A DNA stretch of 64,000 nucleotides, from positions 1 to 64,000 of the forward strand of contig CAZNPL010000026.1 of NCBI GenBank assembly GCA_964574815.1, in the 5' to 3' direction. The notes under the pieces are model-generated. The model searched no databases and was not told where the DNA came from. It was given only the letters and a program-made list of their open reading frames with translations. This DNA is from CAZNPL01 sp964574815 (GTDB taxonomy: Bacteria; Planctomycetota; Phycisphaerae; UBA1845). Positions 1 through 7,451 of the stretch are shown piece after piece. Made by a program: the position numbers and the translations under genes. The first letter of the stretch is position 1. Every line of letters starts with the position of its first letter.

Positions 1-715
1 GGCTCTCTTCTGACAACTGAAAACTGATAACTGAACACTTCTTGCTACCCCGGCGTCCCGAAACCCCAAACGATGCTGATATCGCCTGTTCCACTTTTTC
101 GAAGAAAATGTGGAACAGCCCCCGTGTTCTATAGGGTGGAAAGGAGAAGCGCACCCGAAGTGCGCGCCAACGGAGACAACGAAGCATGAACCAACAATGC
201 CCCACAGAAAACGAAACGAAGCCAACGCGGCGCAAGTCGTTCCGCCCCTCAGGCGGATCACTTCTCAGTTGTCAGTCGCCAGTTATCAGCCCGCCGAGCG
301 GCTGCCGTGGCGCATCAGAGCCCCGAGCGCCAGCGGCCGGACCTTCAATCGCTCGCGCATCAAAAAGCGCTGGCGCCAAACGAAGCCACGGCGCCCCTCT
401 CGATCTGCGCCAATCCCCGAAACCTGCGGATCAGATTCCCAAACGAACCCACCGCTGCGCGAGTCGTCAGTTCTCAGTTTTCAGTTATCAGACATCACGC
501 CTGGACGCCGCCCAGCTCACCGAAGCCCGGCCAGCCCGCCCCCCGGACAACCAAAGAAACGAAACGAAGCCACCACGACCGTCAGCTACCTGCGCCGCGC
601 CGCTGGCAAGCCTTCGTGCCTTCGTGCCACCGTGCCTCCGTGCCTTCGTCCCGGAGCCTGCCCGCCTCAGGCGGGTCCCGGAGCCTGCTCTATTCCCCCT
701 TCGTGCCACCGTGCC
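1..715. repeat. Gene-free region with degenerate short repeats
   Basis: No convincing gene; open frames here have no family resemblance. A perfect 9-bp inverted repeat (CTGTTCCAC / GTGGAACAG, 86-118) encloses a second 5-bp stem and could be a terminator for a gene left of the window. Words of the type TCAGTTnTCAGTT occur three times (about 8-37 inverted, 264-290, 466-492). An imperfect 8-mer series CTTCGTGC is repeated five times at 612-651 and again at 699-714. A hairpin CCCGCCT-C-AGGCGGG lies at 661-675, flanked on both sides by CCCGGAGCCTG. AACGAAGCCA also recurs three times. Confidence 0.6.
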
Positions 716-1108
716 TCAGCCTGCTCGCTCTCCAGGCGGCTTGGTGTACCACTCCCGTGGCCGTTCGCCCCGCTCTTCCGGATCGTCCTCCGTATGCGTC
801 TCGTGCGGGCGGTCGGCCATTCCCGGATCGTCCCCGGCGTACTCGACGTGAAAACCGGCATCCCGCGCCACGTGCGCCAGCGGCGGCAGCGGGCCGGGAT
901 GGTCCTCGAAGTACAACACCGACTCCGGCGGCAGTTCGCCGGGCCGGTAAACCCGATTGGACCGCTCCTCGACCAACACCGGTACCTCCGCGGTGGCCTC
1001 GTCGTGTTCGTCCGTCAGAACACCGGTATGCGTGACGCGGGCCTCGTGCTTCGCCTGCTCTTCGGTGTCGAACTCCGGCATCCGCCAGTAGACATTGAGG
1101 GTGGCCAT
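716..1108 (-). CDS. Small acidic hypothetical protein
   Basis: 130 residues, not recognised. The N-terminal third (MATLNVYWRMPEFDTEEQAK) looks folded; the C-terminal third is rich in E, D, R and P and probably disordered. There is no signal peptide or membrane segment. An RBS (GGAG, 8 nt before the ATG) supports the start. It is the last gene of the leftward group and lies 63 bp beyond the SDR. Its stop codon directly abuts the CTTCGTGC repeat tract, so the 3' end may have been reshaped by repeat DNA. Codon use matches the neighbours, which favours a real gene. Confidence 0.6.
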   Translation of the reverse strand: MATLNVYWRMPEFDTEEQAKHEARVTHTGVLTDEHDEATAEVPVLVEERSNRVYRPGELPPESVLYFEDHPGPLPPLAHVARDAGFHVEYAGDDPGMADRPHETHTEDDPEERGERPREWYTKPPGERAG

Positions 1109-1171
1109 CAGATCTTCTCCGTGGTCGTTTGACGATTTTGTATAGTAAAGCCTGTCTCGCCGTCCCGAACG

Positions 1172-2002
1172 TCACTGCATCCGAAGCGTGCGGGCATCCT
1201 CCTCGGTGATCTCCTGGGCGCGCTCGCGGAGCGATTCGAGCTGCTCCACGTCCGACGCACTGTGCAAGTAACGGCCGTGAAGCGCATCAAGCGTGCCGCT
1301 CGCGATCGCCACAACCATCTTGGCCGCATTTTCGGGCGGGTTATCCTCACCGGTCTCCAGCCGCTCGGCGAGGTGCCCCATCCATTTCTTCCCGGCTTCG
1401 CTTTGGGCGAACTGCTCGGTCATGCGCGTCCGCACGAACCCCGGACTCAGCGCGAACACCTTCACCGCCGACTTCGTTTGGGAAAGTTCCTCGGCAAGAT
1501 TCTCGGTAAAGCGCATCACCGCCGCCTTGCTGCACGCGTATCCCGAGGCAAAGGGGAAGGGTCCGCGCGTGCCCCCGCCGACCATATTGATGACCCGGCC
1601 GCTACCGCGCTGCCGCATGCCGGGAATCACGACGTGGCACGCGTGGAAAACGCCCAGCAGGTTGACCGTCACGTCGGACCACCAGTCGGCCGGGTCCGCT
1701 TCCCACGACGGCCCGATCGCCGCCAGCCGACCGGCCACGTTGACCAGAAGATCCACCGGCCCGAGTTGTCTTTGCGTGGTCGTCTCGAGGCCGCGGACAC
1801 TCTCGTAGTCCGCAACGTCGGTCGGCACGACGAGGGCGTCGCCACCGTTGTCCTCGATGCTCCGGGCCGTCTCCATCAAATCCGCTTCGGAGCGGGCGGC
1901 CAGCGCCACCCGAGCGCCCTCCGCGGCGCACCGCTGTGCAATAACGCGACCGATGCCGCGGCTGGCCCCGGTGACGATGGCAGTCTGATTCTCAAGGCTC
2001 AT
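1172..2002 (-). CDS. Short-chain dehydrogenase/reductase
   Basis: 276-residue classical SDR. The Rossmann motif TGASRGIG is at residues 11-18, the NAG-type motif (NVAG) near 88-91, and the catalytic YxxxK is Tyr155/Lys159. The catalytic serine expected about 13 residues before the tyrosine is glycine (NMVGGGT segment), so activity may be altered; nearby Thr145 might substitute. Substrate unknown; family members reduce or oxidise carbonyl/hydroxyl groups with NAD(P)H. The second ATG (2002) was chosen because GGGAG lies 8 nt upstream of it; the first ATG at 2008 would sit only 2 nt from that RBS. It follows the CBS gene by 55 bp. Confidence 0.85.
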   Translation of the reverse strand: MSLENQTAIVTGASRGIGRVIAQRCAAEGARVALAARSEADLMETARSIEDNGGDALVVPTDVADYESVRGLETTTQRQLGPVDLLVNVAGRLAAIGPSWEADPADWWSDVTVNLLGVFHACHVVIPGMRQRGSGRVINMVGGGTRGPFPFASGYACSKAAVMRFTENLAEELSQTKSAVKVFALSPGFVRTRMTEQFAQSEAGKKWMGHLAERLETGEDNPPENAAKMVVAIASGTLDALHGRYLHSASDVEQLESLRERAQEITEEDARTLRMQ

Positions 2003-2057
2003 GGGCATTTCTCCCTGGACATCGGGCGTGCCTTCACTTCACGCCGGGTAAGTCCCG

Positions 2058-2489
2058 TCACAGATTCGGCGCTGCGGGCTTCGAGATTCCCTTGAGCACA
2101 TCGCCCGCCAAATTGACATCCCCGCTTTTGGCCGCAAGGTCTCCCACGGAGAACATTCCGACGAGCCGCTGATCGTTATCCATGACGGGCGCACGGCGCA
2201 CCTGTTTGTCCCGCATCGCGCGGGCGGCATCGGTCACATCGTCATCGACCGAAACAGTGAAGACGTCCGGCGTCATAACCTGCCCCGTGAGGGTGGATTC
2301 CGGATCGCGCCCTTCGCCCACGACGCGTACGGTGATGTCGCGATCGGTGATCATTCCGACGATCTTGCCCTCACGCGCGACGGGTAATGCTCCGACGTCG
2401 ATGGACGCCATACCGGAAGCGGCCTGGCGAACCGTCGCATCGGCGTCGATCGCCCTGACCTTCTCCGTCATGAGTTCTTTGATTTTCAT
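2058..2489 (-). CDS. Two-CBS-domain protein
   Basis: 143 residues made of two CBS motifs (about 7-60 and 72-127) with no attached catalytic domain. CBS pairs bind adenine nucleotides (AMP, ATP, NADH, SAM) and commonly sense cellular energy state; the ligand here is not predictable. The start has AGGAG 9 nt upstream. It has its own promoter module at 2542-2594, so it can be transcribed separately from the ribosome-hibernation gene upstream, probably together with the downstream SDR. A second stand-alone CBS protein is encoded at 23250-23798. Confidence 0.85.
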   Translation of the reverse strand: MKIKELMTEKVRAIDADATVRQAASGMASIDVGALPVAREGKIVGMITDRDITVRVVGEGRDPESTLTGQVMTPDVFTVSVDDDVTDAARAMRDKQVRRAPVMDNDQRLVGMFSVGDLAAKSGDVNLAGDVLKGISKPAAPNL

Positions 2490-2541
2490 CCTGCTGTCTC
2501 CTTTGGCTTGTTGTCGTTTCTCCGGTCACTCAATAACACGC

Positions 2542-2594
2542 ATCGTGCCAAGGGCATCTGAATGGCGCATGACCTGTGCCTGAATTCAACGTCA
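2542..2594 (-). promoter_or_regulatory. Shared promoter module upstream of the CBS gene
   Basis: In transcription direction: TGACG at offset 0, TTCA at 10, TCA at 22, TCAG at 33 and -10-like CACGAT at 47. It sits 53 bp upstream of the CBS start codon, in the gap after the ribosome-hibernation-like gene. One of six copies with perfect TTCA/TCA/TCAG half-sites. Confidence 0.7.
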
Positions 2595-2609
2595 TTGACC
2601 GGTCCTCTC

Positions 2610-3362
2610 TTATGGCGCACCTTGTTCGCCCTGCTCACGCTGTTCACGGAGCGTACGGGCGAAGCTGACGTTCTGAAGCTCCTGGTCGGGATCGTTCAGC
2701 ATCGCTCTCAACGACGGGTCGATCAGGTCCTCGAGCCAGTCGGCGAAGCGGCGCTCTTTGGGCATGTTCTCGTAATCCTCGAAGGCGTTGAGGAACACGT
2801 CCTCAACAACGTCCCCCAGCGTGAGATCGCTCTCCAGGCGTGCCTGGGCCTCGGGGTAGCGCTGGATCCAGCGGCCGATGCGCTTGCTGAGGGCGTCTTC
2901 GTACATGAGGGTCGCGCGCCGGAAGGCCACGTAGTCCTTAGCCTCGATGCTCCGGGTGACTTCATCCCAGTCGCAGGGCCGATCGGGAACGAGCACCTGG
3001 TGCGTACCCTTCTGCTCCTTCCTGACATCGCCCTCGTCCTGCAGTTGCGCCTTGTATCCGTTGACCTTGCGCACGAGTTTGCGCACGCAGCGCAGGTAGC
3101 CCGGCAGCATTTCAGCAGCCTGTTCACCGGTGAAGAGCGTCTTGCCTGGCAGAAGCAGGCTGGTCTTGACGTGAAAACCCTGGCTGCGGGCGTGTCGAAC
3201 AACGGTGATGAAGAGATCGGCAACGGGGAACCGTTCGACGATCCGCCGCAACGGCGCCAGCGCAGCGTCCATCTTCTCGAGCTCTGCGTCCGTCAGCGTA
3301 CAGTTCTGCGCATCAATCTCGATGCGCGGTTTCTCTCGGGATTCAGAGGGAATCGTGCTCAC
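2610..3362 (-). CDS. HPF/RaiA-like ribosome-associated protein with sigma-like C-terminus
   Basis: 250 residues. The N-terminal half (about 10-105) has the S30AE/HPF pattern of alternating beta strands and helices (DLFITVVRHARSQGFHVKTS). HPF proteins bind the 30S decoding region and hold ribosomes idle. The C-terminal half (about 130-235) is helical and resembles an ECF sigma region 2: LTLGDVVEDVFLNAFEDYE, then RRFADWLEDLIDP. I see no sigma region 4, so it is unlikely to work as a complete sigma factor. Start chosen is GTG 3362, preceded by GGAGAAAGACA; the longer open frame upstream has no RBS. Lies between DUF2267 and CBS genes in a leftward group. Confidence 0.65.
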   Translation of the reverse strand: MSTIPSESREKPRIEIDAQNCTLTDAELEKMDAALAPLRRIVERFPVADLFITVVRHARSQGFHVKTSLLLPGKTLFTGEQAAEMLPGYLRCVRKLVRKVNGYKAQLQDEGDVRKEQKGTHQVLVPDRPCDWDEVTRSIEAKDYVAFRRATLMYEDALSKRIGRWIQRYPEAQARLESDLTLGDVVEDVFLNAFEDYENMPKERRFADWLEDLIDPSLRAMLNDPDQELQNVSFARTLREQREQGEQGAP

Positions 3363-3465
3363 TGTCTTTCTCCGGTTTCGTCCAGGATTCCGCCCGGCAC
3401 CCTGCCTGTCGCGCGGCGTCCGGGAGACCCGTGTCGTGTCACGTACCGTCCTCGCGGCCCGGTGG

Positions 3466-3894
3466 TCATGCGGGCCACATCTCCGCAACCTCTGCGGGCA
3501 TCATCTGTTTGACGTCCTGCAGTTCTCCGGGGCTGATCTGGCGATTGAGCAGTTCGAAGGTGGTCTCCACGGCGCGCAGCGGATCGACGGTTTTGTTGTT
3601 GCGCAGGCTTTCGCTCACGCTGTCCAGAAAGGCCTGCCGCGTGCGTTCCTTGTTCGGGGCCATCGAAGGCTTCCATCCCTCGTAGTAGAACCCGCGTACG
3701 AGCATGGGGAGCTGGGCACCGAGGTCGGCCGCTTCGTCCACGGTCAGGCGGTCGCGGATGGAATGGAGTGCGGCGCGCAGTGCGCTGTAGGCCTGCGACT
3801 CGTCCTGGAAGCTTCCGATCTCCATGAGCTCTTTCAGCCAGGTGTGCGTCTTGTTCACGGTTGTTTCGATTGCAGCAACCGGACTCTGTGGCAT
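3466..3894 (-). CDS. DUF2267 protein
   Basis: 142 residues. A DUF2267 domain fills nearly the whole chain: repeated helices ending in LGAQLPMLVRGFYYEGWKP, the typical L-P-x-L-x-x-G-x-Y-Y-x-x-W signature. Function unknown; the family is often encoded beside CBS, BON and stress genes, as here. ATG 3894 is preferred over the TTG at 3903 because the GGAG abuts that TTG but lies 9 nt from the ATG. The stop codon of the upstream phosphatidyltransferase gene overlaps this RBS region, so the two are probably translationally coupled. Confidence 0.85.
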   Translation of the reverse strand: MPQSPVAAIETTVNKTHTWLKELMEIGSFQDESQAYSALRAALHSIRDRLTVDEAADLGAQLPMLVRGFYYEGWKPSMAPNKERTRQAFLDSVSESLRNNKTVDPLRAVETTFELLNRQISPGELQDVKQMMPAEVAEMWPA

Positions 3895-3899
3895 GATGT

Positions 3900-4544
3900 T
3901 CAACTCCTTTCCGGCTTGGAATCAGATTCTTGATTGACGTTTGCACCGATAAACCCGCGGATTCTTATGAGATAGGCTACTCCGGCGGCGACGCTGAGCG
4001 CCGCGGCCGAGGCCAGGATGACGTTGTTCACCACCGACCCCTGCGGCACGGCCAACTCGGCGACCAGCGCCACGAATATCGCCACCGTGGCCAGCCGACC
4101 GAGTATGTGATGATCGAAGTGGCGGAACAAACGCCACCGCCCACTGGTCACGATCACGAATGCTGTCGGGACGACCACGATGTCTCGGCCGAGCAAGGGC
4201 AGCACGATCCAGACGGAGAGCTCGCCGCGAACGACGAGGGTGACAAGCGCCGTCCATAGAAAAACCTTGTCGCCGACGCCGTCCAGCACGCTTCCCCAGG
4301 CTGTCGTCAAACGCCAGCGGCGCGCCAGGAATCCGTCGAGACCGTCGCTGGCGCCCGCGAGCAGAACCAACACGAGGCCCTCAATGCGTCCCACGAGGGG
4401 GAAGAGGGCCGCCAGTGCGAGCCGCAACAGAGAGAGCGACGCCAGCACCGCCAGTAAAGTCGGCGGCTTGGCCGCGTCGGCCTCGGGCGCTCGAGCCGAT
4501 GCCGGCCGATCGTTTGTGCGAAGGCTCACGTCGCTCGAATCCAC
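3900..4544 (-). CDS. CDP-alcohol phosphatidyltransferase
   Basis: 214 residues, integral membrane, about five to six hydrophobic segments. The family signature DG-x2-AR-x8-G-x3-D-x3-D is intact (DGLDGFLARR, then GSVLDGVGDK). These enzymes transfer a phosphatidyl group from CDP-diacylglycerol to an alcohol such as glycerol phosphate, inositol or serine; the acceptor cannot be told. GTG 4544 is chosen: AGGAGAGG lies a few bases upstream, while the longer frame to 4580 has no RBS. It is the first gene of the leftward group, transcribed from the module at 4682-4734, which leaves a leader of about 130 nt. Confidence 0.85.
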   Translation of the reverse strand: MDSSDVSLRTNDRPASARAPEADAAKPPTLLAVLASLSLLRLALAALFPLVGRIEGLVLVLLAGASDGLDGFLARRWRLTTAWGSVLDGVGDKVFLWTALVTLVVRGELSVWIVLPLLGRDIVVVPTAFVIVTSGRWRLFRHFDHHILGRLATVAIFVALVAELAVPQGSVVNNVILASAAALSVAAGVAYLIRIRGFIGANVNQESDSKPERS

Positions 4545-4681
4545 AGACCACCTCTCCTGGAGTCGGGCACTCGCGTGCACTCCGCTATGCCGTCACGTTA
4601 TGTGCACGAAACACCCGCCGGCAATCGGGCGCGGATCACCCCGCGCACGCTTGCTAGGCTACACCCCGACATTCAACGTGA

Positions 4682-4734
4682 ATTATGGGCAGCCGCGCTG
4701 AATGGGAGTTGAAGAGCATCTGAAAAGGCTGTAA
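4682..4734 (-). promoter_or_regulatory. Shared promoter module upstream of the CDP-alcohol phosphatidyltransferase operon
   Basis: TTACA at 0, TTCA at 10, TCA at 22 (as TTCA), TCAG at 33 and a near-consensus -10 CATAAT at 47, on the minus strand. One of the best copies. It faces away from another copy at 4893-4945 in the same 477-bp intergenic region, which otherwise shows only a GC-rich GGGGC tandem stretch near 4774-4790. Confidence 0.75.
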
Positions 4735-4892
4735 GGCGCTGGGGACGCGATTGCATTGAAGCAGGCTGACGCGGGGCGGGGCGGGGCGGAAGAGGCGCCG
4801 GCTTGGCCCGGTAATCACGTGGTACGGACGCCTTGGACAAGCCACGCCGACGGCAACGCCGGGCCACTCCCGCCGACACCGCGAAGTCGAGA

Positions 4893-4945
4893 TAACACTT
4901 GGTTCACGTTGGATTCAACCGATCGTCACGCAGGACGCACACGAT
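4893..4945 (+). promoter_or_regulatory. Shared promoter module upstream of the exported protein and fpg
   Basis: TAACA at 0, TTCA at 10, TCA at 22, TCA (then C) at 33 and -10-like CACGAT at 47. It is divergent from the copy at 4682-4734 and sits 76 bp upstream of the ATG at 5022. Confidence 0.65.
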
Positions 4946-5021
4946 GGGTATACCGTCGAGCGTGCCCTTCCCCGCGTGGGCGTCTGCATTTGTAAATGTG
5001 GCACGATCACGGAGATTGACT

Positions 5022-5681
5022 ATGAACTCAGCACGAAAACGTTCATTCCTTGCGCTTGCCGGACTGGCATGTGGTGTCGCGGGCGCGCCGATTGGCTGCC
5101 GGGCGCCGCAGCCGGAGGTTCCCTTCGGGCAGTGGTCCGGTCAGGGTACCGTCGCGTACGTTTCCTGGGATACATCCGACGCGTCCGACAAAAAAAGCGG
5201 CGGCACGACGATTGTTCGTCGCTATCCGACGCACTTGCGCATCCGGCCGGGCAAGCTCGAGGGGCGCGAGGTCATCGAGATGGAGATTCTGTCTGAACGC
5301 GGCCCGCTGCCCGACCTGGAGGAGCGGACACACCTGCAAATGGCATTGTTTGAGTCCAAGCGGCCCAGTTCGCAGGTTACGCTCTATCGCCTGGCCGGAT
5401 GGCAGTTCAACCCGGATTTTGACGACCCCTTGAAGTGGGACAAACACGGAACTCCGCTGTCAGCGAGTGCGATTGCGGACGACAGGGGCGTCACCGTCCT
5501 GATTCAGTACATGGAGAACTACGTGGATACGCTCCGCTTTGAAGGCGGCGCGGTGCATAAGTTCGGTGTGCTGTCAAGCGAGGAGGGAGGGATCGTTCAC
5601 TGGTCGGAGGTTCTCGGAAAAACGGATGCCGGTGACGGCCCATGGGAGCGCGTTCACAGCGCGAGTCCGACCTCAAAGTAA
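5022..5681 (+). CDS. Exported hypothetical protein, possible lipoprotein
   Basis: 219 residues. The N-terminus has a basic start (MNSARKRS), a hydrophobic core and then a cysteine (GAPIGCRAP), so it is secreted and possibly lipid-modified, although the lipobox is weak (proline at -3). The mature part is beta-rich, with sentences such as GTVAYVSWDTSDAS and TTIVRRYPTHLRIRPG; I recognise no family. ATG 5022 is chosen because GGAG lies 8 nt upstream; the open frame extends to 4899 but that part overlaps the promoter module. Probably co-transcribed with fpg, 68 bp downstream. Confidence 0.7.
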   Translation: MNSARKRSFLALAGLACGVAGAPIGCRAPQPEVPFGQWSGQGTVAYVSWDTSDASDKKSGGTTIVRRYPTHLRIRPGKLEGREVIEMEILSERGPLPDLEERTHLQMALFESKRPSSQVTLYRLAGWQFNPDFDDPLKWDKHGTPLSASAIADDRGVTVLIQYMENYVDTLRFEGGAVHKFGVLSSEEGGIVHWSEVLGKTDAGDGPWERVHSASPTSK

Positions 5682-5749
5682 GAGCGGACTTCACGAGAGG
5701 CGTGCAGCGGATTCGCCGGGGACCAAAGTGTGAAACGGGAGTGGTTGCG

Positions 5750-6529
5750 ATGCCCGAGCTGCCGGATGTCGAAGTCTTTCGCCAATACATCGACGCAACC
5801 GCGCTGCATCAGCCGATCAGAGACGCCCGTGTGCACGATGCCGATCAGATCATGGAGTGCTCGGCATCGAAGCTGAAGCGGCGACTGGGGGGCAACGCGC
5901 TCGAAGGAACGCGGCGGCATGGGAAGCATCTGGGCGTCCGCCTGAATGCCGACGGCTGGCTCCTGCTTCACTTCGGAATGACCGGGTATCTTGATTACGC
6001 GGACGGCGAGGAGGTTCCGCCGGAGCATACGCGGCTGGTCTTGCGTTTCGATAACGGCTTTCGGCTGGCCTACGTCAACCAGCGAAAACTCGGGCGCATC
6101 AGCCTGGCCGACGATTTCGACGAGTTCATCGCCGAGCAGGAGCTGGGACCGGATGCCCTTGCCATGAAACGTAAAGCTTTTCAGGAGTTGTTGTCAGACG
6201 GGCGGGGGACCCTGAAGGCGCGGCTGATGAATCGATCGTTGATTGCCGGTCTGGGCAACGTGTACACGGACGAGGTGTTCTTTCAGGCGGGCGTCTACCC
6301 CGGTACACATCTGGAGAACGTCACGCCGGAGGTGGCCGGCGATCTTTGGCGTACGATGCGGCACGTGTTGCGTACGGCAATCAAGCGCCGGGCGCAGCCC
6401 GAACAGATGCCGCGCACCTGGCTGACCCCGCACCGCGGTGAGGAGCGGTGCCCGCGCTGTGACGGTCCATTGAAGCAAGCGAAGATGGGCAGCCGGACGA
6501 GCCAGTACTGCCCGGCCTGCCAATCGTAG
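5750..6529 (+). CDS. mutM: Formamidopyrimidine-DNA glycosylase (Fpg/MutM family)
   Basis: 259 residues, close to the usual 270. It excises oxidised purines such as 8-oxoguanine and cuts the abasic site. Visible signatures: N-terminal MPELPDVE (catalytic Pro1 after Met removal, Glu2), lysine in RRHGKHLGV, the helix-two-turn-helix motif NRSLIAGLGNVYTDEVFF, and a C-terminal zinc finger CPRC...CPAC. Nei and Fpg are hard to separate by eye; the zinc finger and PELP start fit Fpg best. The start is fixed by the invariant N-terminus. It follows the exported protein in a likely two-gene operon. Confidence 0.93.
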   Translation: MPELPDVEVFRQYIDATALHQPIRDARVHDADQIMECSASKLKRRLGGNALEGTRRHGKHLGVRLNADGWLLLHFGMTGYLDYADGEEVPPEHTRLVLRFDNGFRLAYVNQRKLGRISLADDFDEFIAEQELGPDALAMKRKAFQELLSDGRGTLKARLMNRSLIAGLGNVYTDEVFFQAGVYPGTHLENVTPEVAGDLWRTMRHVLRTAIKRRAQPEQMPRTWLTPHRGEERCPRCDGPLKQAKMGSRTSQYCPACQS

Positions 6530-6553
6530 CGGTCCACTGAGAGGCAAGGCGCT

Positions 6554-6608
6554 GTACGTGTTTCGCGAGGGTGCCATGGGCACCCTGGCCCGCAAGTTGA
6601 ACACGTAC
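6554..6608. repeat. Nested palindrome between convergent genes
   Basis: Outer arms GTACGTGTT (6554-6562) and AACACGTAC (6600-6608) are perfect. Inside is a perfect 7-bp hairpin GGGTGCC-ATG-GGCACCC (6569-6585). It lies between fpg and the convergent DUF72 gene and could act as a two-way terminator, although there is no T-run. The 14-mer GGGTGCCATGGGCA recurs in the hairpin element at 58121-58236. Confidence 0.6.
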
Positions 6609-6661
6609 AACCTGCCAGTGGCGACCCGCTCTAGAGTGGGTCGCGAATCGCCAGCTTCTTC

Positions 6662-7399
6662 TCAATCGCGTACGAATCTCCGGAGATCCCGCGCGTTGTC
6701 CACGGCGCAGCCTCGTTCGTAGTTGTTGAAGTACGCGTACACGTCGCAGCCCCTCTTCAGCCAGCCGGCGATGCGTCGAGCCGCTGCACTCAGCGCCTGA
6801 GGCGAGTAGCTGCCGGCGTACTTGCGGTTCTTCGTTGAGCCGTGGAATCGCAGGTAGGTCCAGTCCGCAGTCAGTTCGCGCGGGTGGTCTGCGATCATAT
6901 CGTGAATGCACAGCGCGACGTTGTGCTCGCGCAGTGCATCATAGACGGCGTCGCAGAACCAGGATTCGTTGCGCAGTTCGATCGTCCATCGCAGGCGTTT
7001 CGTCAGGGCGTCCAGAAACGCGGTCAGCCGCTCCATGTCCACGTTCCACGTCGGTGGAAGCTGCACGAGTATCGGGCCGAGGTGCGAGCCAAGCCGCTCG
7101 GCCCGCTCGACGAATCGGTCCACGTGCTGCTCCGGGTCCTTGAGGTGCTTCAAATGCGAGCCGTAACGGCTGTACTTGAGGGCATATCGGAAGCCGGCCG
7201 GCGCATCGTCGCGCCAGGCGTCGAACGTCTTGCCGGCAGGCAGGTTGTAAAAGGTGTTGTTGATTTCCACCGTGTCGAAATGTTCGGCATAGACGTCGAA
7301 CCAGCGGGTCTTCGGAACGTCCTTGGGATAGAGGCGACCCCGCCAGTGGTCGTACTGGTAGCCGGAGGTTCCGACCTGCAGCTTTCCCTTACCGGCCAC
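6662..7399 (-). CDS. DUF72 family TIM-barrel protein
   Basis: 245 residues, the normal family length. Typical DUF72 landmarks are present: VGTSGYQYDHWRGRLYP at the N-terminus, FDTVEINNTFYNLP, and the C-terminal VYAYFNNYERGCAVDNA. The fold is a TIM barrel; the biochemical role is not established. The start is GTG 7399 with GGAG 7 nt upstream. It lies 52 bp downstream of aceF on the same strand and could be read through from the PDH operon. Confidence 0.9.
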   Translation of the reverse strand: MAGKGKLQVGTSGYQYDHWRGRLYPKDVPKTRWFDVYAEHFDTVEINNTFYNLPAGKTFDAWRDDAPAGFRYALKYSRYGSHLKHLKDPEQHVDRFVERAERLGSHLGPILVQLPPTWNVDMERLTAFLDALTKRLRWTIELRNESWFCDAVYDALREHNVALCIHDMIADHPRELTADWTYLRFHGSTKNRKYAGSYSPQALSAAARRIAGWLKRGCDVYAYFNNYERGCAVDNARDLRRFVRD

Positions 7400-7451
7400 A
7401 CTCTCACTCCTGCATCGATTCCGCTCGCCTCACGACGCGATGCGAAAGCAC

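Noticed and set aside
110..1132. Three long rightward open frames in the first kilobase
   Set aside because: Arg/Pro/Ser-rich, overlap repeats and the leftward small gene; no RBS or family signature.
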